From IMG/VR virus record IMGVR_UViG_3300022602_000353, positions 1 through 26,665 of that record: a stretch of 26,665 nucleotides of DNA. One strand, written 5' to 3'. The stretch comes from a virus. Positions 6,019 through 13,140 of this stretch are shown here, piece by piece. A program made the position numbers and the translations under genes. Numbering within the stretch: the stretch's first letter is position 1; each line of letters begins with the position of its first letter. Below the pieces are notes generated by a model, which saw only the letters and a program-made list of their open reading frames with translations, was not told where the DNA came from and made no database searches.

Positions 6019-6092
6019 GCGGGATTGGCATATTGGTTGTGTCCCAGCCTTCCAAGCTGGTTAAAGGAGTTCGATTCTCCTATCCCGCTCCA
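6019..6092 (+). tRNA. tRNA-Gly (TCC)
   Basis: The acceptor GCGGGAT pairs with ATCCCGC, with discriminator T and an encoded CCA. The anticodon arm CCAGC-CTTCCAA-GCTGG gives TCC, reading GGA. The T arm is GGAGT-TCGATTC-style with the TTCGATT loop. U73 is normal for glycine tRNA. Confidence 0.93.
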
Positions 6093-6096
6093 AGTT

Positions 6097-6273
6097 ATGA
6101 CAGAAGAAAAGAAATCAAAAAACCCATTTATTAATGCGGCAAATGCTGCCAAAGCAGCAGCAAACAACCCTCGTGTACCTGGATCAACATCATCAAAGGT
6201 ACAGCAAGCCAAATTCAAAAATCAAGTCAGCATGAATAGGCCGACTAGTAGAAAAACTGGCCGAGGTGGATAA
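6097..6273 (+). CDS. Small basic phage protein abutting tRNA-Gly
   Basis: A 58-residue basic, low-complexity protein with an Ala/Asn-rich middle (NAANAAKAAANN) and an Arg/Gly tail (RPTSRKTGRGG). Such tails are common in small tailed-phage proteins. The ATG is only five bases after the tRNA CCA, and the nearest AGGAG lies inside the tRNA T arm, too far off. After tRNA processing the message would be nearly leaderless. It overlaps the next gene by one base (TAATG). Function unknown. Confidence 0.6.
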   Translation: MTEEKKSKNPFINAANAAKAAANNPRVPGSTSSKVQQAKFKNQVSMNRPTSRKTGRGG

Positions 6274-6743
6274 TGAAACCCAAATTTCAAAAACTTTATA
6301 TGGACTGGGCACTGCGTGCCGCAGATTTAAGTTATGCACGAAGACTCAAAGTTGGAGCTGTGGTTGTCAAAGACGATACAGTTATTAGTTACGGTTACAA
6401 CGGTATGCCTGCAGGGTGGGACAACAACTGCGAATACTGGCACGAAGATGGTGACCAAGGGTCGGAATGGCGAACTCGACCAGAAGTGCTCCACGCTGAG
6501 TCAAATGCTATTGCAAAATTGGCGAAGTCTAGCAACAGTGGTCTTGGTGCTGAGTTATTTGTTACTCACAGTCCCTGCATCCAATGCGCAAAACTTATCT
6601 ATCAGTCAGGTATTGCTCGTGTATATTATGGTGCAAACTATCGTGATGATGCTGGCGTTCAATTCTTAAAAAATTCTGGTGTTGAAGTTTCTCACTTTGA
6701 TGCTGATATTAGTATAAATACTAATCTAACCAAACAATCTTGA
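6273..6743 (+). CDS. dCMP deaminase
   Basis: A 156-residue zinc-dependent deoxycytidylate deaminase. HAES (74-77) holds the zinc-binding histidine and the catalytic glutamate E76. PCIQC (101-105) holds the two zinc-binding cysteines. GAVVVKDD and GYNGMPAG are family features near the N-terminus. It turns dCMP to dUMP to feed thymidylate synthesis, as T4 Cd does, and length is close to the usual size. It starts at the TAATG overlap with the preceding gene. Its 3' end contains a TATAAATA octamer probably serving the porin gene. Confidence 0.92.
   Translation: MKPKFQKLYMDWALRAADLSYARRLKVGAVVVKDDTVISYGYNGMPAGWDNNCEYWHEDGDQGSEWRTRPEVLHAESNAIAKLAKSSNSGLGAELFVTHSPCIQCAKLIYQSGIARVYYGANYRDDAGVQFLKNSGVEVSHFDADISINTNLTKQS
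6713..6720 (+). promoter_or_regulatory. T4-type late promoter octamer upstream of the porin
   Basis: An exact TATAAATA inside the end of the dCMP deaminase gene, 81 bases before the porin ATG. A start near 6726 would give a leader of about 75 bases that includes the hairpin at 6755-6773. A weaker sigma70-like pair, TTGACT (6740) and CACAAT (6763), is an alternative. Confidence 0.55.
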
Positions 6744-6754
6744 CTTTTGATTGT

Positions 6755-6773
6755 ATATCATTCACAATGATAT
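6755..6773 (+). other. 8-bp hairpin in the porin leader
   Basis: ATATCATT-CAC-AATGATAT is followed by TTTT. It is an AT-rich stem with a T-tail, so it may be a weak terminator for upstream transcription, an RNA stabiliser, or an operator. The porin ribosome site AAGGAA is at 6791-6796, outside the stem. Confidence 0.6.
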
Positions 6774-6801
6774 TTTTCAACAACTTATATAAGGAAATTA
6801 A

Positions 6802-7812
6802 ATGAAGAAATTCGCTCTTTTGGTCGCTCTGCTTGCTAGTTTTAGCGTAGCACATGCTGACATTAATCTAGTAGGCACTATGGATGCTGGATATTCCGGT
6901 GTTAAAGCCCCTGGCTCAACCACATCAACTACTAGTTTTTCTAGTGGCGGTATGACAACAAGCTATGTTGGTCTTACTGGTAAAGAAGATTTGGGCAATG
7001 GTGCAAAGGCAATCTATGAATTGACCAGCTTCTTGAACGACGGCAATGGTGCCGTTCAAGGTGGAACAACTGTCAACACATTTGCTCGTAGCGCTTTTGT
7101 TGGTCTAAGCACAGAATTGGGCACAGTTACAATGGGTCGCCAAAGCAACCCAAGTTTCTTGCCAGTTGTCTTGTTCAACGCTTATGGTGACTCAGGTGCT
7201 TATGGTCCTCTATGGCATGCTACTTATTTTGGTAACACTGGCAATGCACAAACTCAGTTGTACAACGATACAGCATGGGATAACAGTATCAACTATAGCT
7301 CGCCAAATATTCTTGGTGCAACAGTTAATGTTCAAAGTGCTAAAGGTTCTACTGGTGGTACTAACGGTGGTGCTAATGTCTTGTTCTTCAAGGGTGATCT
7401 TGGCTTGACAGCATTCTATCAATCAACTGGTTTTAACAGTTCTGGTAGTTTCCAAACCAATGTGTTTACAGCATATCAACCTGCTGTAGCAAAAGGTGTT
7501 GGCGCAAGCTATGACTTGCATGTTGCTAAATTGTTTGCAACATACACAGATGCCAAAGACGATAGTTTGAATGTAAATGGCAAAACTTCACAAGTTAGTG
7601 CTCTTGTGCCATTTGGCAAAGGTAACATCATGGCAGAATTTGCTGATACTCGTTATACTAGCACTAGTGTCACTCACTATAAAGAGTATGCAGTTGGCTA
7701 TGACTACAACTTGAGCAAGAAAACCGATGTATACGCAACATTTGGTCGTACCGATGTGACAGCACAAACTGCTGGTCAAACTGTTGGTGCAGGACTTCGT
7801 GTTCGCTTCTAA
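6802..7812 (+). CDS. Outer-membrane porin of betaproteobacterial type
   Basis: A 336-residue protein. The first 19 residues are a signal peptide (MKKFALLVALL core, cut after AHA). The mature part starts DINLVGTMDAGY and has alternating beta strands, with YVGLTGKEDLGNGAKAIYEL and FARSAFVGLS-LGTVTMGRQ blocks typical of trimeric Gram-negative porins. The last residue is F336, the signal read by the BAM machinery. Length is normal and no frameshift is seen. AAGGAA precedes the ATG. It stands alone between a late-type promoter and a terminator. Porins pass small solutes and serve as phage receptors, so in a phage it may change uptake or replace a receptor. Recent host origin is likely but base usage looks like the neighbours. 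Confidence 0.92.
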   Translation: MKKFALLVALLASFSVAHADINLVGTMDAGYSGVKAPGSTTSTTSFSSGGMTTSYVGLTGKEDLGNGAKAIYELTSFLNDGNGAVQGGTTVNTFARSAFVGLSTELGTVTMGRQSNPSFLPVVLFNAYGDSGAYGPLWHATYFGNTGNAQTQLYNDTAWDNSINYSSPNILGATVNVQSAKGSTGGTNGGANVLFFKGDLGLTAFYQSTGFNSSGSFQTNVFTAYQPAVAKGVGASYDLHVAKLFATYTDAKDDSLNVNGKTSQVSALVPFGKGNIMAEFADTRYTSTSVTHYKEYAVGYDYNLSKKTDVYATFGRTDVTAQTAGQTVGAGLRVRF

Positions 7813-7887
7813 TCAGTAAATGAATATATTAGAAATTACTTGAGCATGAAACAAGGCTCAAGACGAAACAATATAGAATGGTAAAAT
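7813..7887 (+). other. Porin 3' region with a small hairpin
   Basis: It holds an inverted repeat CTTGAGC/GCTCAAG (7839-7862, ten-base loop) and AT-rich DNA before the terminator. No gene is seen. Confidence 0.45.
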
Positions 7888-7912
7888 AAAAACCCGCTTC
7901 GGCGGGTTTTTT
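7888..7912 (+). terminator. Rho-independent terminator after the porin
   Basis: AAAAACCCGC, loop TTCG, then GCGGGTTTTTT. A strong GC stem with a UUCG loop and a T-run. Confidence 0.93.
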
Positions 7913-7913
7913 A

Positions 7914-7942
7914 TTGGCTTTTTATTCTGCATGTGTTATAAT
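7914..7942 (+). promoter_or_regulatory. Sigma70-type promoter for the 51-residue gene
   Basis: TTGGCT (7914-7919), a 17-base spacer and TATAAT (7937-7942), with an extended -10 TGT. It directly follows the porin terminator. Confidence 0.78.
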
Positions 7943-7971
7943 AACAGTATCAACTAACTCAAGGAACCCTT

Positions 7972-8127
7972 ATGTTTGAAAGTATCGAAATCCGCAAAGC
8001 CGCAAATGGCTTCATTCTTGTCATTAATACAGAAGATGACACAAAAGAATTTGTCTATGACACAGAACGAAAGTTAATGAGGGCATTAAAAATGCAACTA
8101 GGTGAGAAGATCACTGATTCTGAATAA
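7972..8127 (+). CDS. Small phage protein, 51 residues
   Basis: A small protein with beta-strand pattern (SIEIRKAANGFILVI, then TEDDTKEFVYDTERK). AAGGA sits six bases before the ATG. It is monocistronic, with its own promoter and terminator. Similar short proteins with a DDTKEFVFDT-like block occur in tailed phages of aquatic bacteria, from memory of the pattern. Function unknown. Confidence 0.78.
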   Translation: MFESIEIRKAANGFILVINTEDDTKEFVYDTERKLMRALKMQLGEKITDSE

Positions 8128-8128
8128 C

Positions 8129-8153
8129 AAAAAGCCCCTTTCGGGGCTTTTTT
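8129..8153. terminator. Bidirectional terminator
   Basis: AAAAAGCCCC, loop TTTC, then GGGGCTTTTTT. The A-run and T-run on opposite sides allow use by the plus-strand small gene and by the minus-strand epimerase gene, which ends at 8152. Confidence 0.93.
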
Positions 8154-9183
8154 ATCGTTCAAACAATTTCTTTTGAAAATCTTGCTGTAGTTCCTCAGCA
8201 TTCCTATTTGCTTGATACCACTCAATGGTCTTGGTAATGCCTTCTCTAAAGCTGACCTTGGGTTGCCACCCTAACCATAGTTCTTGATTTGCTGTGGCTG
8301 CGGCACGAGCATGTACCCCTTCTGGCTTAGTTGTATCAAAGAAGAATCCTTCTGATGGTGTAAAATTCATAATCTCGCAAACAGTTTTCACAGCATCTGC
8401 GATTTTAGTAATTTCACTTGTACCAATATTGATACTGCGACAGTCTGTGATTTTTTCTGCTGCCAATTTTAATCCTTCTACAATGTCGCTAACGTAGGTA
8501 AAGTTGCGATCTTGTTGTCCAGTGCCCCAGACTTCATATGGATTTTGTTGAATCATGGCTTTGGCAATGAAAGCAATAATAGCATGGCTTTCATTTTCTC
8601 TGGGACCATATACAGTGAATAAGCGGCAACTTACGCCCTTAGTACCAAACTGTTTATTATAACCTTTCAGAGCCATTTCGCCCATGAACTTGGCCCAACC
8701 ATATTCGCCATCTGCCAACGCACATCCTTCTTTGAAAGGATCTGCCATTTCTTCGCTTAGATAGCGTTGTTGCTGTGGCCCTTCTGCTTGTAGATTTGTT
8801 GGATACGCACATGCGCTGGATGTATAAACGATTCGATCAACATTATTCAAGTGACTGTAATAAAATACATTACCATCAATCAAAAAGTTCTGGCTGATTT
8901 CGCCTGGATGAGTTTCAATGAATCCGCGTCCACCGTGAATGTTTGCCAAATGAAATACAATATCTTTATCTTTGGTAACTCTTTGAGCGACTTGTGCATC
9001 CCGCAAATCACCCAATACAAATTCTACTTTATCACGAACTTGTTCCAAATTTTCTAGCTTGCCACTGCTTAGATCATCTACCACTGTGACTATTGCACCA
9101 TCTGCCAATAAACTTTCTACCAAGAAACTACCGATAAAGCAGCAGCCTCCCGTAACTAACACTCGTTTATCTTTATAAAACAT
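8152..9183 (-). CDS. NAD-dependent nucleotide-sugar epimerase/dehydratase
   Basis: A 343-residue extended short-chain dehydrogenase. The Rossmann motif is TGGCCFIGS (11-19), with a Cys where Ala or Gly is common. TSSAC (121-125) and YGWAK (161-165) supply the catalytic Ser and the Tyr/Lys pair. The pattern SSACAYP with a following YGPR resembles GDP-mannose 3,5-epimerase and related NDP-sugar epimerases, but the exact substrate is uncertain. AAAGGA precedes the ATG on the minus strand. It is downstream of the beta-propeller gene with a nine-base gap, so both are one operon. It likely makes a sugar donor for the glycosyltransferases encoded across the divergent region. Confidence 0.87.
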   Translation of the reverse strand: MFYKDKRVLVTGGCCFIGSFLVESLLADGAIVTVVDDLSSGKLENLEQVRDKVEFVLGDLRDAQVAQRVTKDKDIVFHLANIHGGRGFIETHPGEISQNFLIDGNVFYYSHLNNVDRIVYTSSACAYPTNLQAEGPQQQRYLSEEMADPFKEGCALADGEYGWAKFMGEMALKGYNKQFGTKGVSCRLFTVYGPRENESHAIIAFIAKAMIQQNPYEVWGTGQQDRNFTYVSDIVEGLKLAAEKITDCRSINIGTSEITKIADAVKTVCEIMNFTPSEGFFFDTTKPEGVHARAAATANQELWLGWQPKVSFREGITKTIEWYQANRNAEELQQDFQKKLFER

Positions 9184-9192
9184 ATTATTCCT

Positions 9193-9990
9193 TTAAAATT
9201 TAACTTCGTACAGACATTGTTGACCATGTTGGTCATCGAATCCCCATACTTTATTTGTTTCGCATGTCATTAGGTAATATTTACCATCTTTAATAATGAA
9301 TGCTGCGGGATCAATGATATTATAGCTATTATCCCATTGATAATCAATATCTTGTATCTCTGCTTTCTGATTTAACATATCCAAACGCCACACATACGGG
9401 CGATGTACGATTGTTTTAATATCTGTGTTACTTGTGCTTTTTGTTGTATGTCCAAATCCCAACACAGTATTCTCATCCACTTGTAGTGCATTACAGCCTC
9501 CGCGCAGTGTCGGGTACGAATCAAACGCCAAACGATCGGACTCTACGCTCTGTTCAAATACTGTAGAAACTGTATCTCCATTCATCTTCAAAAGTCTAAA
9601 TGGACTCACAGAGTGTACGAAATAAACTTCTTCGTTGTAGACAAATGGCATCCAATTCTTGCCACAGATGAGGTTGTCGGTGATAGACAAAGCGATGGTA
9701 TTCCAACCATCGTTGTTGAAAAACACCTGCGGAATAAACTGTCCGGTCATTCCGTTGAAACGTATGGCAAAACATGCTGGCATACCTAATAAATTAAAAG
9801 CTCTTGGATCTTCGCCATAACCAATTTGGTTGCCATTGGCTTGGATAGTGGTCGTTTCCCATTGCAAGTTTTCCACATGACGAGTGAACACTGTAGAGTT
9901 ATTGTCAACAATACATTCACTGTGGAAGATATCAAAAGAAGTTTTATTAAATGGGTATGTGGATAAGATTTGTTTGTTAGAAAGGTTCAT
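9193..9990 (-). CDS. Beta-propeller glycosidase/phosphorylase-like protein
   Basis: About 265 residues from the ATG at 9990; the open frame extends to 10053 but only by a TTG and across the promoter. Repeated aromatic beta segments suggest a five-bladed propeller. EDPRAFNL, GKNWMPFVYN and LRGGCNAL resemble blocks in GH43/GH130-like propellers that act on or bind mannosides. I cannot confirm catalytic residues. No signal peptide is seen. The ATG has no clear Shine-Dalgarno. It starts 21 bases after a TATAAATA octamer, so its message would have a very short leader. It shares an operon with the epimerase, so a role in glycan processing is inferred. Confidence 0.65.
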   Translation of the reverse strand: MNLSNKQILSTYPFNKTSFDIFHSECIVDNNSTVFTRHVENLQWETTTIQANGNQIGYGEDPRAFNLLGMPACFAIRFNGMTGQFIPQVFFNNDGWNTIALSITDNLICGKNWMPFVYNEEVYFVHSVSPFRLLKMNGDTVSTVFEQSVESDRLAFDSYPTLRGGCNALQVDENTVLGFGHTTKSTSNTDIKTIVHRPYVWRLDMLNQKAEIQDIDYQWDNSYNIIDPAAFIIKDGKYYLMTCETNKVWGFDDQHGQQCLYEVKF

Positions 9991-9996
9991 AAAAAC

Positions 9997-10025
9997 TTGA
10001 TTGTTTGAAATATTTATAGTAGAAT
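9997..10025 (+). promoter_or_regulatory. Sigma70-like promoter for the plus-strand glycan operon
   Basis: TTGATT (9997-10002), a 17-base spacer and TAGAAT (10020-10025), upstream of the GT17 gene at 10078. It overlaps the minus-strand late octamer, so the two directions could interfere. Confidence 0.55.
10011..10018 (-). promoter_or_regulatory. T4-type late promoter octamer for the minus-strand glycan genes
   Basis: TATAAATA reads on the minus strand 20 bases before the ATG at 9990. It is the third exact octamer in the window and again sits just before a transcription unit. Confidence 0.6.
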
Positions 10026-10077
10026 ATTTACATAGCGAAAAATATGAGAACAAGCAATCGCTACACTTAAATACACT

Positions 10078-10941
10078 ATGAAAATTTACGACTGTTTTAC
10101 ATTTTACAATGAATTCGACTTATTAGAAATACGTTTACAAGAACTATATGACCATGTCGATCACTTTGTATTAGTTGAGGCTAATACTACTTTTACAAGC
10201 ATACCAAAATCATTTTTATTTGAAGAAAATAAATCTCGTTATGACAAATGGCTAGACAAGATCATTCATATAAAAGTTGAAGATATGCCAAATAGCCCAG
10301 ATGCTTGGGTCAATGATAGATTTCAGCGTGATCAAATCTACAGAGGCATAGTTGACGCAGACCCAGATGATTTAATTATGATAAGTGACTTGGATGAAAT
10401 TATTCGTCCAGAGGCAGTTGAATATATGCTCAATAGCGATCAAACTCTGTTTGCACTTCGCATGCCATTGTTCAATTTCAAATTCAACTACATGCGTACA
10501 CGCCCCGGTATATATGATATTTGGGGAATGGCTGGCCGCCGCAGCTTTTTTGAACAAATCAAGCCAGACGGATTCAGATTCCTGCGTTTTCAATTTATGG
10601 AAGCATCATATCAATATAAAAATAATGGCTGCGAGGTCATTGAGCATGGCGGCTGGCAGTTTAGCAATCTAGGTGACAATGAGTTTATGTTAAACAAGTT
10701 GCGCAGTTTTGCACACCAAGAAGTAAACTATCCTGAATACATGGCTCAAGTAGATATAAATGCAAGCATTCAAGAAGGCCGTGGTGTTGGCAGACAATAC
10801 GAAGATCAAGAATATAAAGTGGTCGAGATTAATGACTACTTCCCCAAAACACTAGTAAACAACTTGGGCAAGTACCAGCAATATATACTTGAAAATCCAA
10901 CTGTAGATGCAAAAACAATGCTTCCAGAATATCCCTATTAA
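10078..10941 (+). CDS. Glycosyltransferase family 17-like protein
   Basis: A 287-residue protein. The start DCFTFYNEFDLLEIRL (5-20), followed by VDHFVLVEANTTFT, is the hallmark of GT17, known from the animal enzyme that adds bisecting GlcNAc to mannose. SDLDEI at 103-108 is the DxD-type metal and sugar-nucleotide site. It has no signal peptide or membrane segment, so it acts in the cytoplasm. No clear ribosome site lies before the ATG. It leads a six-gene run of glycosyltransferases and methyltransferases with gaps or overlaps of a few bases. Acceptor and sugar cannot be read from the sequence. Confidence 0.85.
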   Translation: MKIYDCFTFYNEFDLLEIRLQELYDHVDHFVLVEANTTFTSIPKSFLFEENKSRYDKWLDKIIHIKVEDMPNSPDAWVNDRFQRDQIYRGIVDADPDDLIMISDLDEIIRPEAVEYMLNSDQTLFALRMPLFNFKFNYMRTRPGIYDIWGMAGRRSFFEQIKPDGFRFLRFQFMEASYQYKNNGCEVIEHGGWQFSNLGDNEFMLNKLRSFAHQEVNYPEYMAQVDINASIQEGRGVGRQYEDQEYKVVEINDYFPKTLVNNLGKYQQYILENPTVDAKTMLPEYPY

Positions 10942-10942
10942 T

Positions 10943-11656
10943 ATGACCAATCACGCATTTTTAATCACTAGCGCCATCAACACTAAGTTTGGCGTATTCA
11001 CAGCAGAACAACGATTACAACAGACCATTGATACAATCAATAGTATTGTTGGTCGTGTACCCAATGCAAAAATTCATTTGCTTGAAATGGCCGCTATCCC
11101 ATTAACTGATGAGCAACGCAATCAATTGAATCCACTTGTAAATAGCATTATTAACTTTGATGAAGACCCAGATGTTAAAGACATTTTCAACTGTAGTGAT
11201 AGTTGGGATTGGGTAAAGAACGCAACAGAAGTCATGTGCTTTAGTCAAGCGATTGAGGGTCTTATCAAAATGGGCACATTGGGTGATACTGACCGTATTC
11301 ACAAAATAAGCGGTCGTTATACACTGAATGATGATTTTGATTTGGATGTGTATGAAAAACATCCTGATAAAATTATTATCAAACATGCAATGAACAGTCA
11401 ATTCCCTTATCAAGCAACTTTAGTAGAAAAACAATACATGAGTCGTCTTTGGAGTTGGCCTGTTGGGTTAACCAGTGAAGTCATCAAAGCATACGAAGAT
11501 GGATTTACGTATATTGCTTGGCGCATTTCAGAAGGTGGATACTGCGATATCGAGCACATGCTCTATAAGTTCCTACCACGAGATTGTGTACATGAAGTTG
11601 CTAAAACTGGCCTCAGCGGCAATCTTGGACCAAACGGCGCAAGGGTGGATGACTAA
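10943..11656 (+). CDS. Putative glycosyltransferase-like protein
   Basis: A 237-residue protein starting two bases after the GT17 gene. The start is placed at MTNHAFLITSAIN because the earlier in-frame Met lies inside GT17. HKISGRYTLNDDFD (around 128-141) resembles a segment found in some phage and bacterial sugar transferases, and ITSAINTKFG begins like a GT-A Rossmann half. The match is weak, so glycan work is inferred mainly from the neighbours. It overlaps the next gene by one base (TAATG). Confidence 0.55.
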   Translation: MTNHAFLITSAINTKFGVFTAEQRLQQTIDTINSIVGRVPNAKIHLLEMAAIPLTDEQRNQLNPLVNSIINFDEDPDVKDIFNCSDSWDWVKNATEVMCFSQAIEGLIKMGTLGDTDRIHKISGRYTLNDDFDLDVYEKHPDKIIIKHAMNSQFPYQATLVEKQYMSRLWSWPVGLTSEVIKAYEDGFTYIAWRISEGGYCDIEHMLYKFLPRDCVHEVAKTGLSGNLGPNGARVDD

Positions 11657-12567
11657 TGAAACTTGCTAAAAAAGTAACTTTTTTGATGAAGCGCAGAGGT
11701 GCCATCGGTGATGTTATCATGACAACCGGTGTTGTGCGACAAATGAAGGAACTCTACGGAGATAATATCCAAATTGTTGTTGCTACTGATTGTTTTGCAG
11801 TCTATAAAAATAATCCATATGTTGACGCTGTTATTCCATGGGAAGCAGCAGATGCAAATAAGTTTACACTATTCATGGATTTGGATGATGCATACGAGTT
11901 TGAAACAAATGTTAATTATCTAGATGCATATTTTATGGTTGGGTTTAACAGCACACAAACTCAAAAGCATGTTGAATTATTTCCCGATGAATTAGATCAA
12001 AAAACAATCAAAGATATTCAGAAAGAACACGAACTTGACAAGCACAAGTACATTGTTGTTCATATGCGCAATTGGCATTGGCAAGCAAAAAATATTTCCA
12101 TGACAGTTTGGTTCGATATATTTACCAAACTGTTTGAGAAAAATGATAATTTTAAAATTGTCACAGTGGGTGGGGCAACAGATCATACTGTAGAGCATCC
12201 AAATTTTATTGACCTCCGTGACAAACTTAATGCACAGCAAACAAAATTGCTGTGTGATGATGCAAAATGTTTTGTTGGTATCGATAGTGCTCCTTATTGG
12301 TGCGCTGCGGCAAGTTCGACAACACTTATTCCCTTGCTAACGCATCTTTTACCGGAAAGAATTTATCCATATAGGAATTGTGATGAAACATACAATATGG
12401 TTGATTATAAATTTATTCCTATCACTACATTAGAAGACTGTAAAGGATGCAATGATAGACAACAACGTCCTGTCAGACAAATTGTATGTGAAAAAGGCAA
12501 TTACCCCTGTACAAGTAACTTTGATACCAACAATATAGCAGAAGAAATTTTAAAGGTACTAGAATAA
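11656..12567 (+). CDS. GT9 heptosyltransferase-like protein
   Basis: A 303-residue protein. RRGAIGDVIMTTGVV near residues 13-27 is the N-terminal glycine loop of GT9 (ADP-heptose:LPS heptosyltransferase) proteins. VVHMRNWHW and CFVGIDSAPYWCAAA (about 205-219) match the C-terminal donor half, where the D/S...P pattern binds the nucleotide. The tail has four cysteines (CKGC, C, C) that may bind metal. It overlaps its neighbours by one base on each side (TAATG), so it is translationally coupled. A role in adding heptose or another sugar to lipopolysaccharide core is inferred from the family. Confidence 0.82.
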   Translation: MKLAKKVTFLMKRRGAIGDVIMTTGVVRQMKELYGDNIQIVVATDCFAVYKNNPYVDAVIPWEAADANKFTLFMDLDDAYEFETNVNYLDAYFMVGFNSTQTQKHVELFPDELDQKTIKDIQKEHELDKHKYIVVHMRNWHWQAKNISMTVWFDIFTKLFEKNDNFKIVTVGGATDHTVEHPNFIDLRDKLNAQQTKLLCDDAKCFVGIDSAPYWCAAASSTTLIPLLTHLLPERIYPYRNCDETYNMVDYKFIPITTLEDCKGCNDRQQRPVRQIVCEKGNYPCTSNFDTNNIAEEILKVLE

Positions 12568-13121
12568 TGGAACATTTTTATCAACAGATACAGGGTTGGT
12601 TTAACTACGAATCTATATACGACAGAGCCGTAAGAGTGGCACCAGAACCCGCTCACTTTGTAGAAATTGGGTCTTGGCGTGGTAAAAGTAGCTGTTACTT
12701 GGGTGTGGTAATTGCCAATAGTGGTAAAAACATTAAAGTGGACTGCGTTGATACATGGCGCGGAAGCCTAACAGAAGAAGTGCATCAAACCGATCCTGCT
12801 GTGTTAAATGACACGTTATACGATGAATTTTTAAATAATACCGAATCGTTGCGACATATTCTTAATCCAGTTAGGATGAGTAGTATGGAGGCAGTGAAGC
12901 AATATACCGACAATAGTTTGGATTTTGTTCTTATTGATGGCAGTCATGAATATCGAGATGTTGTAAATGATATCACTGAATGGCTGAAAAAAGTAAAACC
13001 AGGTTCTATACTAGCAGGTGATGACTATGCGTGGGAAGGGGTCAACAGAGCAGTCAATGAATTATTGCCTACAGCAGAAATCATCCACGGCCCCGGTCTT
13101 TGGGTATATGTAAAGCCGTAA
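12567..13121 (+). CDS. Class I SAM-dependent methyltransferase
   Basis: A 184-residue Rossmann-fold methyltransferase of the Methyltransf_24 type. Motif I is FVEIGSWRGKSS (31-42), VDCVDTW follows as the acidic motif II, and FVLIDGSHEYRDV lies near 118-130 with DDY around 152. Family members in glycan clusters methylate sugars. It has no membrane segment. It starts with a one-base overlap with the GT9-like gene and is followed 19 bases later by a second methyltransferase of a different family. Confidence 0.87.
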   Translation: MEHFYQQIQGWFNYESIYDRAVRVAPEPAHFVEIGSWRGKSSCYLGVVIANSGKNIKVDCVDTWRGSLTEEVHQTDPAVLNDTLYDEFLNNTESLRHILNPVRMSSMEAVKQYTDNSLDFVLIDGSHEYRDVVNDITEWLKKVKPGSILAGDDYAWEGVNRAVNELLPTAEIIHGPGLWVYVKP

Positions 13122-13140
13122 TACGAATTAAGGAATAATA

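Noticed and set aside
7588-7779. Minus-strand frames inside the porin
   Set aside because: They mirror porin codons; no ribosome site or family pattern.
9991-10053. Longer start for the propeller gene
   Set aside because: It would use TTG without a ribosome site and would run over the late octamer.
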